Positions 49,422-58,603 of a stretch of 64,000 nucleotides of DNA are shown here, piece by piece. Source of the DNA: Pseudosulfitobacter pseudonitzschiae (GTDB lineage: Bacteria; Pseudomonadota; Alphaproteobacteria; Rhodobacterales; Rhodobacteraceae). Position 1 is the first letter of the stretch. Every line of letters starts with the position of its first letter. The stretch is taken from contig NZ_CP022417.1 in assembly GCF_002222635.1 (NCBI RefSeq), positions 228,918 through 292,917 on the forward strand. Direction: 5' to 3'. Both the position numbers and the translations under genes were made by a program. The notes below the pieces were generated by a model that saw nothing but the letters and a program-made list of their open reading frames with translations, made no database searches and was not told where the DNA came from.

Positions 49422-50893
49422 GCGAATTCTCCCTGAACAAACCAGCCGGGGTTTTGCGGGGTGTAAAACAGCCACAAACGCCGCCCTTGGGTCGTGTCGA
49501 CCTTCCAGTAATCACGCAGGCCCGTGCGCCAGTTGCCATCGGGCAGCCACCATTCGGGCGCAATGCGTTCGGGGCCGGTGGCGCGTCCGGTGGTCAGCGG
49601 AATGCGCCGCCAGCGGAACTGATGCGGCGGGCGCGGGCTGGTCCCTGCAATAGGTTCAGGCGTAAACAGCCGCAGCGGGCGCGGGCGCAACGTGACCCAA
49701 GGGCCCTGCGCCGTGCTGTAGGCGGCGGGCGCAATCGTAAAGCTGCGTTCAGGGATGTGGCTGTCGGCGGGCAGGAACCTCTGGATGTTATCCAGCCCGA
49801 TACGGTTGCCCAGACGGGTGATCAGATCCTCTAGCCCGTCGGGACGGGCGGCGCTGGCGTGGGTGATCTGCGCCTTGGGCAGATGTTCGACCTGTGTGGC
49901 CTCCAGACGCAACTGGTCGATGCCAAAGCCCGCATCGATCTGGCCCACGCCCCGTTCGAACAGTGGTAAAATCCGTGCGGCATCATGCATCGGCGCGGCC
50001 AGACGCAGTTCAACCTGTTGCGCACCCTGATCGACGCGGCGAAGGCTGAGTTGCAGCCGCCGCGCGCCCATGTCGTGATGTTTCAGCTTGGCGCATAACC
50101 GTTCCAGCAGCCGTGCGGTGCCCGCCATCACATCCGCACTCAGACCGACGGGCTCTGGCAGGGTCATGCGCACACCGTAATGGGGGGCGTCGGTCAGTGG
50201 GGAAATCACCTCGTCCTGCGCGCCCAATGCCTGATCCAGCCGCAGCACCACATCCTGACCGAAACGGCGGGCGACGGTGGCGCGGGGCAGGGCTATCAGA
50301 TCGGCAATGGTGCGCACCCCCAGCCGCTGCAACGCGGTGTCGGATTTCGGATCAAGCCGCAGGGCCGCGACGGGCAGGGGGGCGATGTCGGCGTTTTCCT
50401 GCACGTTGCGATTCGCGGCCCCGTAATGGCTGAGCGCCCAGGCCGCGCCACGTGTGCCTGCGACCGCCAGCCGCCCGTTCAGACCCGCGCGGGTCAGACG
50501 GTGGCGCATGTCGTCCAGCATGGCCGCTTCGCCGCCGAACAGATGTGCCGAACCCGCGATGTTCAGCATCAACCCGTCCGCTCCGTCCAGCCCGACCCAC
50601 GGGCAATAGCGTTTGCTCCACCGTGCCAGCATGTGCAGAAAACGCGCGTCGGCGCGGGTGTTTGCGGGCTGGCTTTGCAGATCGGGGCAATAGGCGCGGG
50701 CATCCGAAAACCCCATGCCGCGATGCAGGCCCTGCGCCTCGGCGGCCTGGTTCAGGCAATAGATGCGATCGCTGTTCTTTTCGTGATGGGTCAGCACAAA
50801 GGGACGGCTGGCGGTGCTGTCGACAGGGTGCGCGCGTAGAACCCTATTGCTGGGCAGTCTCGGAAACCACATTGATACGACGCGTTTGGGCAT
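49418..50893 (-). CDS. imuB: ImuB, Y-family-polymerase-like mutasome protein
   Basis: The 491-residue protein has the Y-family fold, but the first catalytic motif, normally with Asp followed by Phe-Phe, reads VVSMWFPRLPSN, so it lacks polymerase activity, as known for ImuB. Other Y-family landmarks remain (GMGFSDARAYCPDL, then LNIAGSAHLFGGEAAML). ImuB bridges DnaE2 to the beta clamp. It starts 50 bp inside the imuA gene and is coupled to dnaE2. Confidence 0.93.
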   Translation of the reverse strand: MPKRVVSMWFPRLPSNRVLRAHPVDSTASRPFVLTHHEKNSDRIYCLNQAAEAQGLHRGMGFSDARAYCPDLQSQPANTRADARFLHMLARWSKRYCPWVGLDGADGLMLNIAGSAHLFGGEAAMLDDMRHRLTRAGLNGRLAVAGTRGAAWALSHYGAANRNVQENADIAPLPVAALRLDPKSDTALQRLGVRTIADLIALPRATVARRFGQDVVLRLDQALGAQDEVISPLTDAPHYGVRMTLPEPVGLSADVMAGTARLLERLCAKLKHHDMGARRLQLSLRRVDQGAQQVELRLAAPMHDAARILPLFERGVGQIDAGFGIDQLRLEATQVEHLPKAQITHASAARPDGLEDLITRLGNRIGLDNIQRFLPADSHIPERSFTIAPAAYSTAQGPWVTLRPRPLRLFTPEPIAGTSPRPPHQFRWRRIPLTTGRATGPERIAPEWWLPDGNWRTGLRDYWKVDTTQGRRLWLFYTPQNPGWFVQGEFA

Positions 50894-51410
50894 CCCACTT
50901 CACTGTCCAAGCCTTAAGTGTACCTGATTTGTTCTTTATAATTTCCCACTGCTGCAGAGTCGAGTCCGACGCTTGGGCAGCGCTGTCGAAAACCGGCGTG
51001 CAGCGCCAGCGGGTCTGACTCGCGTTACTGCCCATGCCTTCGGGCAGCAGGCACAGGCCCGTGGTATTGCCCGTCTGCGCGGCCAGTTGCAGACGCCGCC
51101 CTTCCGTCAGGCCCACGGGCTGCGAGATTTCCATCACCACCAGCCCCACATTGCCCGAACGCAGGGCCTCTTCCGCCGCCGCCAGAACGTCGAGATGGCT
51201 GGGGGTAAGGGCCACAAGCAGGTGCTGCGGGTCAAGATAGGGGGCAAAGCCCACGGGGTTGATCTGTTCGCTTTGCCACGCCTCGCGCACCCACAGCACC
51301 GTGCCCGCCAACCGTGCCCCAAGGGCAAAGGCAAAGGCGGTGGCGGATGGCCCGCAGACCTCGTGGGTGCGGGTGATCTTGGGAGGGAAGTGGGCGTGAA
51401 AATCTGTCAT
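50844..51410 (-). CDS. imuA: ImuA, RecA-like mutasome accessory protein
   Basis: The 188-residue protein has the short ImuA layout with weak similarity to RecA/SulA folds (CGPSATAFAFALGARLAGTVLW, then LLVALTPSHLDVLAAAEEAL, then VGLVVMEISQPVGLTEGRRL). It is the first gene of imuA-imuB-dnaE2. The promoter must lie in the 122-bp gap to the divergent tex gene. I found no exact GTTC-N7-GTTC LexA box there. Confidence 0.88.
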   Translation of the reverse strand: MTDFHAHFPPKITRTHEVCGPSATAFAFALGARLAGTVLWVREAWQSEQINPVGFAPYLDPQHLLVALTPSHLDVLAAAEEALRSGNVGLVVMEISQPVGLTEGRRLQLAAQTGNTTGLCLLPEGMGSNASQTRWRCTPVFDSAAQASDSTLQQWEIIKNKSGTLKAWTVKWDAQTRRINVVSETAQQ

Positions 51411-51532
51411 GATGGGGGATCATACACGATGGGACGGGGGATGCACTTCACGAAAATGGGTGATCTGTTCGCCTTGGCGTTGGTCGGCGACAACGCTATG
51501 ACAGTCATCCGACCAACAAAGGAATCCAGCCC

Positions 51533-53848
51533 ATGACCGACGTCGCAGACCGCATCGCCCGCACCATCGCCACCGATATCGGCGCGCGTGCCGAACAGGT
51601 CACCGCGACCGTCGCCCTGCTGGATGGGGGCGATACGGTACCTTTCGTGGCGCGCTATCGCAAAGAGGTGACGGGCGGGCTGGACGACACGCAACTGCGC
51701 CGTCTGGCCGAGCGGCTGGAGTATCTGCGCGATCTGGAAAAGCGGCGTGCGAGTATTCTGACCGAGATCACCGGACAGGGCAAACTGACCGATGCGCTGG
51801 CCCGCGACATTGCCAAGGCCGACACCAAGGCGGTGCTTGAGGATCTGTACCTGCCGTTCAAACCCAAGCGGCGGACCAAGGCGATGATCGCCCGCGAAAA
51901 CGGGCTGGAACCATTGCTGCGTGCGATTCTGGCCAATCGCGGGGCAGAGCCTGCCGTGCTGGCCAAGGGCTATCTGTCCGAGGCGGTCGAGACCGAAAAG
52001 GATACGCTGAATGGCGCACGCGATATTCTGGCCGAGGAATTGGGCGAGAGCGCCGCCCTGTTGGGCCAGCTGCGGCAGTTCATGCAAAAAGAGGCGCTGA
52101 TCACCGCAAAGATCAACAAGGGCAAGGAAGAGGTCGGGGCGAAGTTTTCGGATTACTTCGACCACAGCGAAAAATGGGCCGTGATCCCGTCGCACCGCGC
52201 GCTGGCGATCCTGCGCGCCGCCAAAGAGGATATTGTGAACGTCGACGTGGCCCCCGATGCAGAAACCGGCTTGCCGCGTGTCATCGGGATGATCGCTTCG
52301 GAAATCGGCATTGCCGGACAGGGCGCGGGTGATGCGTGGCTGCGCGAGGCGGCGGCGTGGACGTGGAAGATCAAGCTGAGCGGAACCATGTTCATGGACT
52401 TGCTGACCGACCTGCGCCGCCGCGCACATGCCACCGCGATCGAGGTGTTTGCCCGCAACCTCAAGGACTTGCTGCTGGCGGCCCCGGCGGGGGCACGTGC
52501 CACGCTGGGCCTTGATCCCGGTATCAGGACCGGCTGCAAGATCGCCGTTGTGGACCAGACCGGCAAGCTGGTGGACACCGCGACGATCTATCCGTTTCAG
52601 CCCAAGAACGACCTGCGCGGGGCCGAAGAAACGCTGCTGCATCTGATGCGCAAACACGACGTCGCGCTGATCGCCATCGGCAACGGCACCGCCAGCCGCG
52701 AGTCGGAAAAGCTGGTGGCGGACGTGATCAAACGCCTGCCCGCAGGCGTTCCGCGCCCGACGCCGGTGATCGTGTCAGAGGCGGGAGCCTCGGTCTATTC
52801 CGCGTCGGAACTGGCATCACAGGAATTTCCCGATGTCGACGTGTCGATCCGCGGGGCGGTGTCCATCGCGCGGCGGTTGCAGGACCCGCTGGCGGAACTG
52901 GTCAAGATCGAACCCCAGGCAATCGGCGTCGGGCAATATCAGCACGACGTCGACCAGCGGCAACTGGCGCAATCGCTGGCGGCAGTGGTCGAGGATGCGG
53001 TGAACGCGGTGGGTGTCGATCTGAACATGGCGTCGGCGCCGCTGTTGTCGCATATCGCGGGGCTGGGGCCGTCGCTGGCGCAAAATATCGTCACGCACCG
53101 CGATGCCAACGGTGCCTTTTCCACGCGCAAGGCGCTGTTGAAGGTCGCAGGGCTGGGGCCGAAGGCGTTTCAGCAATGCGCGGGGTTCCTGCGCATACCG
53201 CAGGGCGACGAGCCGCTGGATGCCTCCTCGGTCCACCCCGAAGCCTACGGCGTGGCGCGCAAGATCGTGCAGGCCTGCGGACGCGATGTGCGCGCGATCA
53301 TGGGCGACAGCGGCGCGCTGTCCGGTCTGCGGGCCGAGCAGTTTGTCGACGACAGTTTCGGCCTGCCCACGGTGCGCGATATCCTGTCCGAACTGGAAAA
53401 ACCCGGCCGTGATCCGCGTCCTGCGTTCAAGACGGCAACCTTTGCCGAAGGGATCGACAGCATCACCGACTTGAAGCCCGGCATGTCGCTGGAAGGGACC
53501 GTGACCAATGTGGCGGCCTTTGGGGCATTCGTGGATATCGGCGTGCATCAGGACGGGTTGGTGCATGTCAGCCAGTTGGCCGACCGGTTTGTCAAAGACC
53601 CGCACGAAGTCGTCAAAGCGGGCGATGTGGTGCGTGTGCGCGTGACCGAAGTGGACGTGCCGCGCAAACGGATCGGTCTGACCATGCGCAAAGACGCAGG
53701 CGGCACGTCTGCATCTGCACAAAACAAACGCCCCCCTGCGAAACCTGCGGGCCGGCACACAACTGCCGCGCCCGCCAAACCTGCATCAAACAGCGGTGGC
53801 GCATTCGGTTCGGCGCTGGCCGAGGCGATGAAACGTCAGGGCAAGTAA
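51533..53848 (+). CDS. tex: Tex family RNA-binding transcription accessory protein
   Basis: The 771-residue protein has the full Tex domain order: N-terminal helical region (VPFVARYRKEVTGGLDDTQL), a YqgF/RNase H-like domain (GLDPGIRTGCKIAVVDQTGK), HhH domains (ENPVAL-type region, here PLLSHIAGLGPSLAQNIVTH), and a C-terminal S1 domain (LEGTVTNVAAFGAFVDIGVH, then RKRIGLTMR). A basic, Ala/Pro-rich tail is added. It binds RNA and affects transcription and stress tolerance. AAGGAA precedes ATG 51533. Confidence 0.95.
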   Translation: MTDVADRIARTIATDIGARAEQVTATVALLDGGDTVPFVARYRKEVTGGLDDTQLRRLAERLEYLRDLEKRRASILTEITGQGKLTDALARDIAKADTKAVLEDLYLPFKPKRRTKAMIARENGLEPLLRAILANRGAEPAVLAKGYLSEAVETEKDTLNGARDILAEELGESAALLGQLRQFMQKEALITAKINKGKEEVGAKFSDYFDHSEKWAVIPSHRALAILRAAKEDIVNVDVAPDAETGLPRVIGMIASEIGIAGQGAGDAWLREAAAWTWKIKLSGTMFMDLLTDLRRRAHATAIEVFARNLKDLLLAAPAGARATLGLDPGIRTGCKIAVVDQTGKLVDTATIYPFQPKNDLRGAEETLLHLMRKHDVALIAIGNGTASRESEKLVADVIKRLPAGVPRPTPVIVSEAGASVYSASELASQEFPDVDVSIRGAVSIARRLQDPLAELVKIEPQAIGVGQYQHDVDQRQLAQSLAAVVEDAVNAVGVDLNMASAPLLSHIAGLGPSLAQNIVTHRDANGAFSTRKALLKVAGLGPKAFQQCAGFLRIPQGDEPLDASSVHPEAYGVARKIVQACGRDVRAIMGDSGALSGLRAEQFVDDSFGLPTVRDILSELEKPGRDPRPAFKTATFAEGIDSITDLKPGMSLEGTVTNVAAFGAFVDIGVHQDGLVHVSQLADRFVKDPHEVVKAGDVVRVRVTEVDVPRKRIGLTMRKDAGGTSASAQNKRPPAKPAGRHTTAAPAKPASNSGGAFGSALAEAMKRQGK

Positions 53849-53861
53849 CAAACCGGCCGGT

Positions 53862-53888
53862 GCCGCCCCTGCATGTGTCAGGGGCGGC
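53862..53888. terminator. Hairpin between convergent tex and ACC deaminase genes
   Basis: A perfect 10-bp stem (GCCGCCCCTG with CAGGGGCGGC) with a 7-nt loop lies between the two stops. It lacks a clear U-run on either side but is placed as a bidirectional terminator. Confidence 0.6.
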
Positions 53889-53895
53889 AGCCTGT

Positions 53896-54915
53896 TCAGC
53901 CGTCTTTGTAATAGGACGCATAGCCGTTCAGTGCAGGCGCGCCGCCCAAGTGGGCGTAAAGTACCTTGGACCCTTCGGGAAAGAACCCTTTTCTGGTCAG
54001 GTCGATCATGCCTTGCATGGATTTGCCTTCATACACCGGATCAGTAATCATCGCTTCGGTGCGCGCGGACAGGCGGATTGCTTCGTTGGTTTCGTCCGAC
54101 GGGACACCATAGGCCGGATAGGCATAGTCTTCGTTAATCACGATTTCGTCGTCGCGCACCTTGCGACCCAGACCCACCAGTTCGGCGGTGTCGTCAACGA
54201 TGCTGCGCACCTGCGCGCGTGTCTGTTCGGGCGTGCCCGATGCGTCGATCCCGATCACGCTTGTCGCGCGGTTCTGTTCGGCAAAGCCGACGATCATGCC
54301 CGCCTGTGTTGATCCGGTGACAACGCAAACAACGATGTAATCGAATTTAAAGCCCAGTTCCTTCTCCTGCTCGGCCACCTCTTCGGCAAACCCGATATAC
54401 CCCAGTGCGCCGTATTTATGCACGGATGCACCGGCAGGAATTGGATAAGGTTTGCCACCGCGGTCTTCGACAGACTTGATTGCGTCTTCCCAGCTCTTGC
54501 GAATGCCAATGTCAAACCCGTCATCGACCAGACGCGAATCCGCGCCCATCAGGCGGGTCATCATGATATTGCCGACGCGGTCATAGACGGCATCATGATG
54601 CGGCACCCATTTTTCCTGAATAACAACGCAGTCCATGCCGATTTTTGCAGCCGTGGCAGCGACCATACGGGTGTGGTTGGACTGCACACCGCCAATCGAC
54701 ACCAGCGTGTCGGCGCCGGATGCGATGGCGTCGGGCACGATATATTCCAGCTTGCGCAGCTTGTTACCGCCCATCGCAAGGCCCGAATTGCAGTCTTCGC
54801 GTTTGGCATAGATTTCAACCTTGCCACCCAGTTCCTTTGTCAGGCGGGGCAGGTGTTCGATGGCGGTGCGCCCGAACGTCAGCGGGTAGCGTTCGAATTT
54901 ATCAAGCAGGGACAT
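53896..54915 (-). CDS. acdS: 1-Aminocyclopropane-1-carboxylate deaminase
   Basis: The 339-residue PLP enzyme matches AcdS almost end to end ([36 protein letters not shown] with PLP lysine K52, [15 protein letters not shown]). It has the residues that separate AcdS from D-cysteine desulfhydrases: Tyr-Glu in DPVYEGKSM and Leu in [12 protein letters not shown]. It opens ACC to 2-oxobutyrate and ammonia. ATG 54915 gives the usual family length of about 338. The divergent Lrp-type regulator is the usual acdR arrangement. Confidence 0.93.
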   Translation of the reverse strand: MSLLDKFERYPLTFGRTAIEHLPRLTKELGGKVEIYAKREDCNSGLAMGGNKLRKLEYIVPDAIASGADTLVSIGGVQSNHTRMVAATAAKIGMDCVVIQEKWVPHHDAVYDRVGNIMMTRLMGADSRLVDDGFDIGIRKSWEDAIKSVEDRGGKPYPIPAGASVHKYGALGYIGFAEEVAEQEKELGFKFDYIVVCVVTGSTQAGMIVGFAEQNRATSVIGIDASGTPEQTRAQVRSIVDDTAELVGLGRKVRDDEIVINEDYAYPAYGVPSDETNEAIRLSARTEAMITDPVYEGKSMQGMIDLTRKGFFPEGSKVLYAHLGGAPALNGYASYYKDG

Positions 54916-55053
54916 GGTTTTCCTTCCGGTTTGGCTTTGGTGCATGTTAGAGGAAGGGATGTGAAATGTGCTTTCTAAATTAATCCTGGTATTTCATATT
55001 TTACGATGAAAAATAGTAATGCCTTCGGATTTTGACAGACATAAGGTAAAGAA
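54916..55053. promoter_or_regulatory. Divergent acdS-acdR promoter region
   Basis: This 138-bp gap is AT-rich in the middle (TTTCTAAATTAATCC, then TTTCATATTTTACGATGAAA, partly palindromic). It should carry both promoters and the binding sites of the Lrp-type regulator. Exact operator borders cannot be read. Confidence 0.5.
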
Positions 55054-55530
55054 ATGGAAGAATCTTCCACCGGATTTCCAGACAGAATCGACCGTAAAAT
55101 TCTGCGCCTGCTGCAACAAGACGGGCGGCTGACCAATGCCGAGATTGCGCACAGCGTGAACATCAGCCCCGCCACCTGTCATCGCCGGATGCGGCGGTTG
55201 TTTGCGGACGGTCATGTGCTGGATATACGCGGGCGGATCAATCCGGCTTCTGTCGGATTGGGGTCGCTGGTGATGGTGGGCGTTGTGCTCGATCGCTCGA
55301 CCCCTGATGGCTTCGCTGCCTTCGAAGAGGCCGTGGCTGTGATGCCCGAGGTGCTGGATTGCAACCTTGTTGCGGGCGATTTCGATTACTTGTTGAAAAT
55401 CCGCGTGCGCGACATGGCCGATTTCAATACCCTTCACAGCAAGATGCTGATCGCACTGCCCGGTGTGCGTCAAATCCGCAGCTTTTTCGTGATGAAAGAG
55501 GTGAAGGACAATGCGCCCCTGCCGTTCTAA
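55054..55530 (+). CDS. acdR: Lrp/AsnC-family regulator, probable AcdR
   Basis: The 158-residue protein has an AsnC-type HTH (DRIDRKILRLLQQDGRLTNA, then VNISPATCHRRMRRLFADGH) and a RAM ligand domain (VMVGVVLDRS, then VLDCNLVAGDFDYLLKIRV, then LPGVRQIRSFFVMKEVKD). In known cases AcdR activates acdS in the presence of ACC. The divergent position next to acdS is the basis for the name; the family assignment itself is firm. Confidence 0.88.
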   Translation: MEESSTGFPDRIDRKILRLLQQDGRLTNAEIAHSVNISPATCHRRMRRLFADGHVLDIRGRINPASVGLGSLVMVGVVLDRSTPDGFAAFEEAVAVMPEVLDCNLVAGDFDYLLKIRVRDMADFNTLHSKMLIALPGVRQIRSFFVMKEVKDNAPLPF

Positions 55531-55542
55531 GGGCCCCCGAAC

Positions 55543-56763
55543 CTAAGGGGCCAGTGCCTTGGTCAGGGCATCGCGCCGACCGTCTACAATCTCGGCTAGA
55601 ATCTCGCCGGTTGTGGGCCCCAAGGTGAATCCCTGATGCCCGTGACCAAAGTTGAACCACAATTTATCGTGTCGCGGGGCCTTGCCCACCATCGGCAACA
55701 TGCGGGGCAGACATGGCCGCACCCCGTGCCATTGGCTGTTGGGCACTGCACTGCCCAATGCCAGCAATTTGCCCGCCGCCGCACTTCCGTGGGTCAATTG
55801 CGCCAGATTGCGCGGCGCGTTGGTGCGGGTCAGATGCGCGCCCGTGGTGATGCGCAGTCCGCGCAACATCGACGAGACAACCACCCCGTGATCGGCTAAA
55901 AGATAGGGCCGCGCCAGTTGCCCCTGCATTTCATAATGGTCGTGATAGCCGCGTTTCATCACCATAGGCACACGGTAACCCAGTTGCCTGAGCATTGCGG
56001 GCGACCACGGCCCCAGTGCCACCACCAGATGTTCCGCACTCAGGTGTCCGCCGTCACGATCCACGCGCCAGCCGGTGGCGGTTTGTATGATTTTACGCAC
56101 TTCGCTTTGCAAAATCGTACCGCCGCGTGCCTGAAACAGCGCCGCATAGATACGGACCAGTGCTGCCGGGTCCGAACTGCTCCAACTGTCTTCCCAGATC
56201 AGCGCACCTGAGGGGGTGTTGGTCAGGGCTGGCTCCTCGACGCGCAGCTCTGCGCCCGATAGGCAGCGCAATTTCAGACCATGCTCGGCTGCCTGTTTGG
56301 CGCCACTTTGCCGTCGTGCGTCAAAGTCTTCTTCGCGCACGTAAATCTCGCCCAGACCGGTGCGACGGATCAGGGTCTCAGCCCCCGCATCAGCGATCAG
56401 GCTGCCATGATCCTCCGTCGCGCGGGCAACAATCTCGGCGTAATGTCGGGTGACGGCCGCATGACGGGCTGGGGCGGACTTGTAGTAATATTCCAGCAGC
56501 GCCCGCGCCGATCCCGGCAATGCCCACGGGTCAAGCCGCATGTCGTTGCTGCGCCCTAACCCATAGCGGATGAGTGTGAACAGATCGCGGGGCATCGCAT
56601 AGGGGGCACGCGCCTCGGACTGGATCACACCTGCGTTGCCGTGACTGGTTTCCTCGCCCGGACCGCGCTTGTCGATTATCCGCACCGTATGGCCCTGCGT
56701 TTGCAGGGCCAGTGCTGCACCGACACCGACCATGCCGGCACCCAGAACAAGGAAATCAGCCAT
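55543..56763 (-). CDS. FAD-dependent D-amino-acid dehydrogenase-like oxidoreductase (DadA family)
   Basis: The 406-residue protein starts with a Rossmann FAD motif (FLVLGAGMVGVGAALALQTQG), then the DAO-type second segment ETSHGNAGVIQSE. It ends with the family C-terminal motif (WFNFGHGHQGFTLGPTTGEI). Such enzymes deaminate D-amino acids to keto acids and pass electrons to the respiratory chain. It is the last gene of the peptide and D-amino-acid operon, 5 nt after the RidA gene, whose product removes reactive imine intermediates. Confidence 0.88.
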   Translation of the reverse strand: MADFLVLGAGMVGVGAALALQTQGHTVRIIDKRGPGEETSHGNAGVIQSEARAPYAMPRDLFTLIRYGLGRSNDMRLDPWALPGSARALLEYYYKSAPARHAAVTRHYAEIVARATEDHGSLIADAGAETLIRRTGLGEIYVREEDFDARRQSGAKQAAEHGLKLRCLSGAELRVEEPALTNTPSGALIWEDSWSSSDPAALVRIYAALFQARGGTILQSEVRKIIQTATGWRVDRDGGHLSAEHLVVALGPWSPAMLRQLGYRVPMVMKRGYHDHYEMQGQLARPYLLADHGVVVSSMLRGLRITTGAHLTRTNAPRNLAQLTHGSAAAGKLLALGSAVPNSQWHGVRPCLPRMLPMVGKAPRHDKLWFNFGHGHQGFTLGPTTGEILAEIVDGRRDALTKALAP

Positions 56764-56768
56764 ATCTG

Positions 56769-57101
56769 TCAGCCTTGCGCGATGACTGTGATTTCAACTT
56801 TGGCGTCGATCATCAGCGCAGCGGCAAGGGTGGTGCGCACCGGGTAGGGCTGGGGAAAGGCTGCGGCGTAGACGGCGTTAAAATCCGCGAAATCTGCGGG
56901 GTCGGTCAGATAGCAGGTGGCCAACACCACATTCGACAGGTCCAGACCTTCTTTGGCCAGCGTCGCTTTGATGTTTGCGATGCAATTCTCGGTCTGGGCG
57001 GTGATACCTTCGGGGATTTTGCCATTGGTGTCAAAGCCCAGTTCGCCGGACAGATACAGTGTGTTGTCGATGCGACGTGTTTTCGAGAGGGGGATATTCA
57101 T
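56769..57101 (-). CDS. RidA (YjgF/YER057c/UK114) family protein
   Basis: The 110-residue protein shows the family core: NTLYLSGELGFDTNGKIPEG, NCIANIKATLAKEGLDLSNV, and PVRTTLAAALMIDAKVEI with the conserved Arg for imine hydrolysis. RidA proteins hydrolyse enamine/imine products of PLP dehydratases, fitting the D-serine dehydratase-like gene in the same operon. It lies 11 nt downstream of the amidase gene. Confidence 0.9.
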   Translation of the reverse strand: MNIPLSKTRRIDNTLYLSGELGFDTNGKIPEGITAQTENCIANIKATLAKEGLDLSNVVLATCYLTDPADFADFNAVYAAAFPQPYPVRTTLAAALMIDAKVEITVIAQG

Positions 57102-57112
57102 GAAAGAGCCTT

Positions 57113-58603
57113 TCAGTTGAAGGTGAGAAATTCTGCCGCCTGCGATAGTGGTGGTGCCGCGCGCAAAGCAGCAAGGTCGGGGGCGGGCACGGCCATATCG
57201 GTGCCTGCGATGATCGCTTCCAGTTCGGCGGCGACAGCCAGCACGCCCAGATCGTCGTGGCGGCGCCCGACGATTTGCAGCCCGAATGGCATTCCGTTCG
57301 CATCCATCCCGCACGGAATGGTAATAGACGGATGCCCCGGAATGGTCGAGGCATAGGCCATCGCCAGCCAGTGATAATAGCTTTTGGTCGGGGATCCGTC
57401 GATCCGGGCCGGATACATTTCACGCCACGGGCGGGGGCTGATGGCGACGGCGGGCGAAATGATAAAATCAAGGGTCTCGAAGAACGCCTGCCAGTCGCGG
57501 TGGAAGCGGCTTTGGGCAAAGAGTGCCTGCGCCACGTCTTCGGCAGAATAGCTGCGGCCTTCGCGGACATTGTCGGCGACATTTGGACCCACACGTTCGG
57601 GCGTTTCATCAAACAACCGCGCATGGATACCCAGAAACTGCACCCCGCGCAGAACAGAAAATATCCGATCGGCGTCTGTGCAATCGGGTGTGGTTTCTTC
57701 CAGTTCTCCCAGAAATGGCGCCAGCTTGGGCACAATTGCACGGAAATGGCTGCGGATCAGTGTTTCGGTCGGGGCAAAGCCATAGTCTTCGGTCACAGCT
57801 ATGCGCAAGCTGGACAGATCGCGGCGCGGAAGGTTGGCAAAACTGTCCGCGTCCCACGGGGTGCGCCCGTTGATCACGGTAGTGAACGGATCGGTGTTGT
57901 CTGCACGTGCCAGTACCGACAGCATCAGACCCGCGTCACCCACACTGCGCGCCATCGGCCCCGAGGTGGATATGGGGAACAACCCCACCGCGCGGGTGTC
58001 GCCCGGCACCACGCCGGGACTGGGCCGTAACCCCACAACGCCGCAATAGGCCGCCGGATTGCGCAGGCTGCCGCCTGTGTCCGATCCGGTGGCCAGCGGG
58101 GCGTACCCACAGGCCAGTGCGACAGCCGATCCGCCCGACGATCCGGCGCAGGTATGCGTCAGGTCATAGGGGTTTGCCGTCACTCCATTGACGCGGTTGC
58201 GGGTATTGCCGCCCGCGCTCCATTCTGGCGTGTTCGTCTTGCCCATCGCCAGCCCGCCCGCACTGCGCATGGCGACAACGATTGCATCGTCGCTGGTGGC
58301 GATATTGTCGACAAAGGCCTCTGACCCGAAGGTGGTGGGCAGGCCTGTAACGTCGATCATGTCCTTTACCGCAAAGGGCAACCCATGCAGCGCGCCCAAC
58401 GGGTCGCCCGCCATCACGGCAGTCTCGGCTTTGCGCGCACCATCCAGCATCCCCTCAAAATCCCGCGCGATCAGGGCGTTTACGGCGTGATCCAGCGCCT
58501 CGACCCGTGCGATGCAGGCCTTGGCCAGTTCGACCGGAGACAGCTGTTTGCGCGCGATCAGACTGCGGGCCTCTTGGGCGCCAAAGGTGGCGGGGTCGGT
58601 CAT
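57113..58603 (-). CDS. Amidase-signature-family amidase
   Basis: The 496-residue protein has the Ser-cisSer-Lys triad regions: Lys in LPFAVKDMIDV, the cis-Ser and nucleophile in the sequences TCAGSSGGSAVALACG and GSDTGGSLRNPAAYCG. These enzymes hydrolyse amides to acids and ammonia; the exact substrate cannot be read. The start overlaps the stop of the D-serine dehydratase-like gene by 4 bp, so both are translated together. The context favours a small amide or a peptide derivative. Confidence 0.9.
   Translation of the reverse strand: MTDPATFGAQEARSLIARKQLSPVELAKACIARVEALDHAVNALIARDFEGMLDGARKAETAVMAGDPLGALHGLPFAVKDMIDVTGLPTTFGSEAFVDNIATSDDAIVVAMRSAGGLAMGKTNTPEWSAGGNTRNRVNGVTANPYDLTHTCAGSSGGSAVALACGYAPLATGSDTGGSLRNPAAYCGVVGLRPSPGVVPGDTRAVGLFPISTSGPMARSVGDAGLMLSVLARADNTDPFTTVINGRTPWDADSFANLPRRDLSSLRIAVTEDYGFAPTETLIRSHFRAIVPKLAPFLGELEETTPDCTDADRIFSVLRGVQFLGIHARLFDETPERVGPNVADNVREGRSYSAEDVAQALFAQSRFHRDWQAFFETLDFIISPAVAISPRPWREMYPARIDGSPTKSYYHWLAMAYASTIPGHPSITIPCGMDANGMPFGLQIVGRRHDDLGVLAVAAELEAIIAGTDMAVPAPDLAALRAAPPLSQAAEFLTFN

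Noticed and set aside
51440..51500. Possible LexA box GTTC...GTTG before imuA
   Set aside because: The spacing is eight instead of seven and the second half-site is not exact, so it does not meet the GTTC-N7-GTTC pattern.
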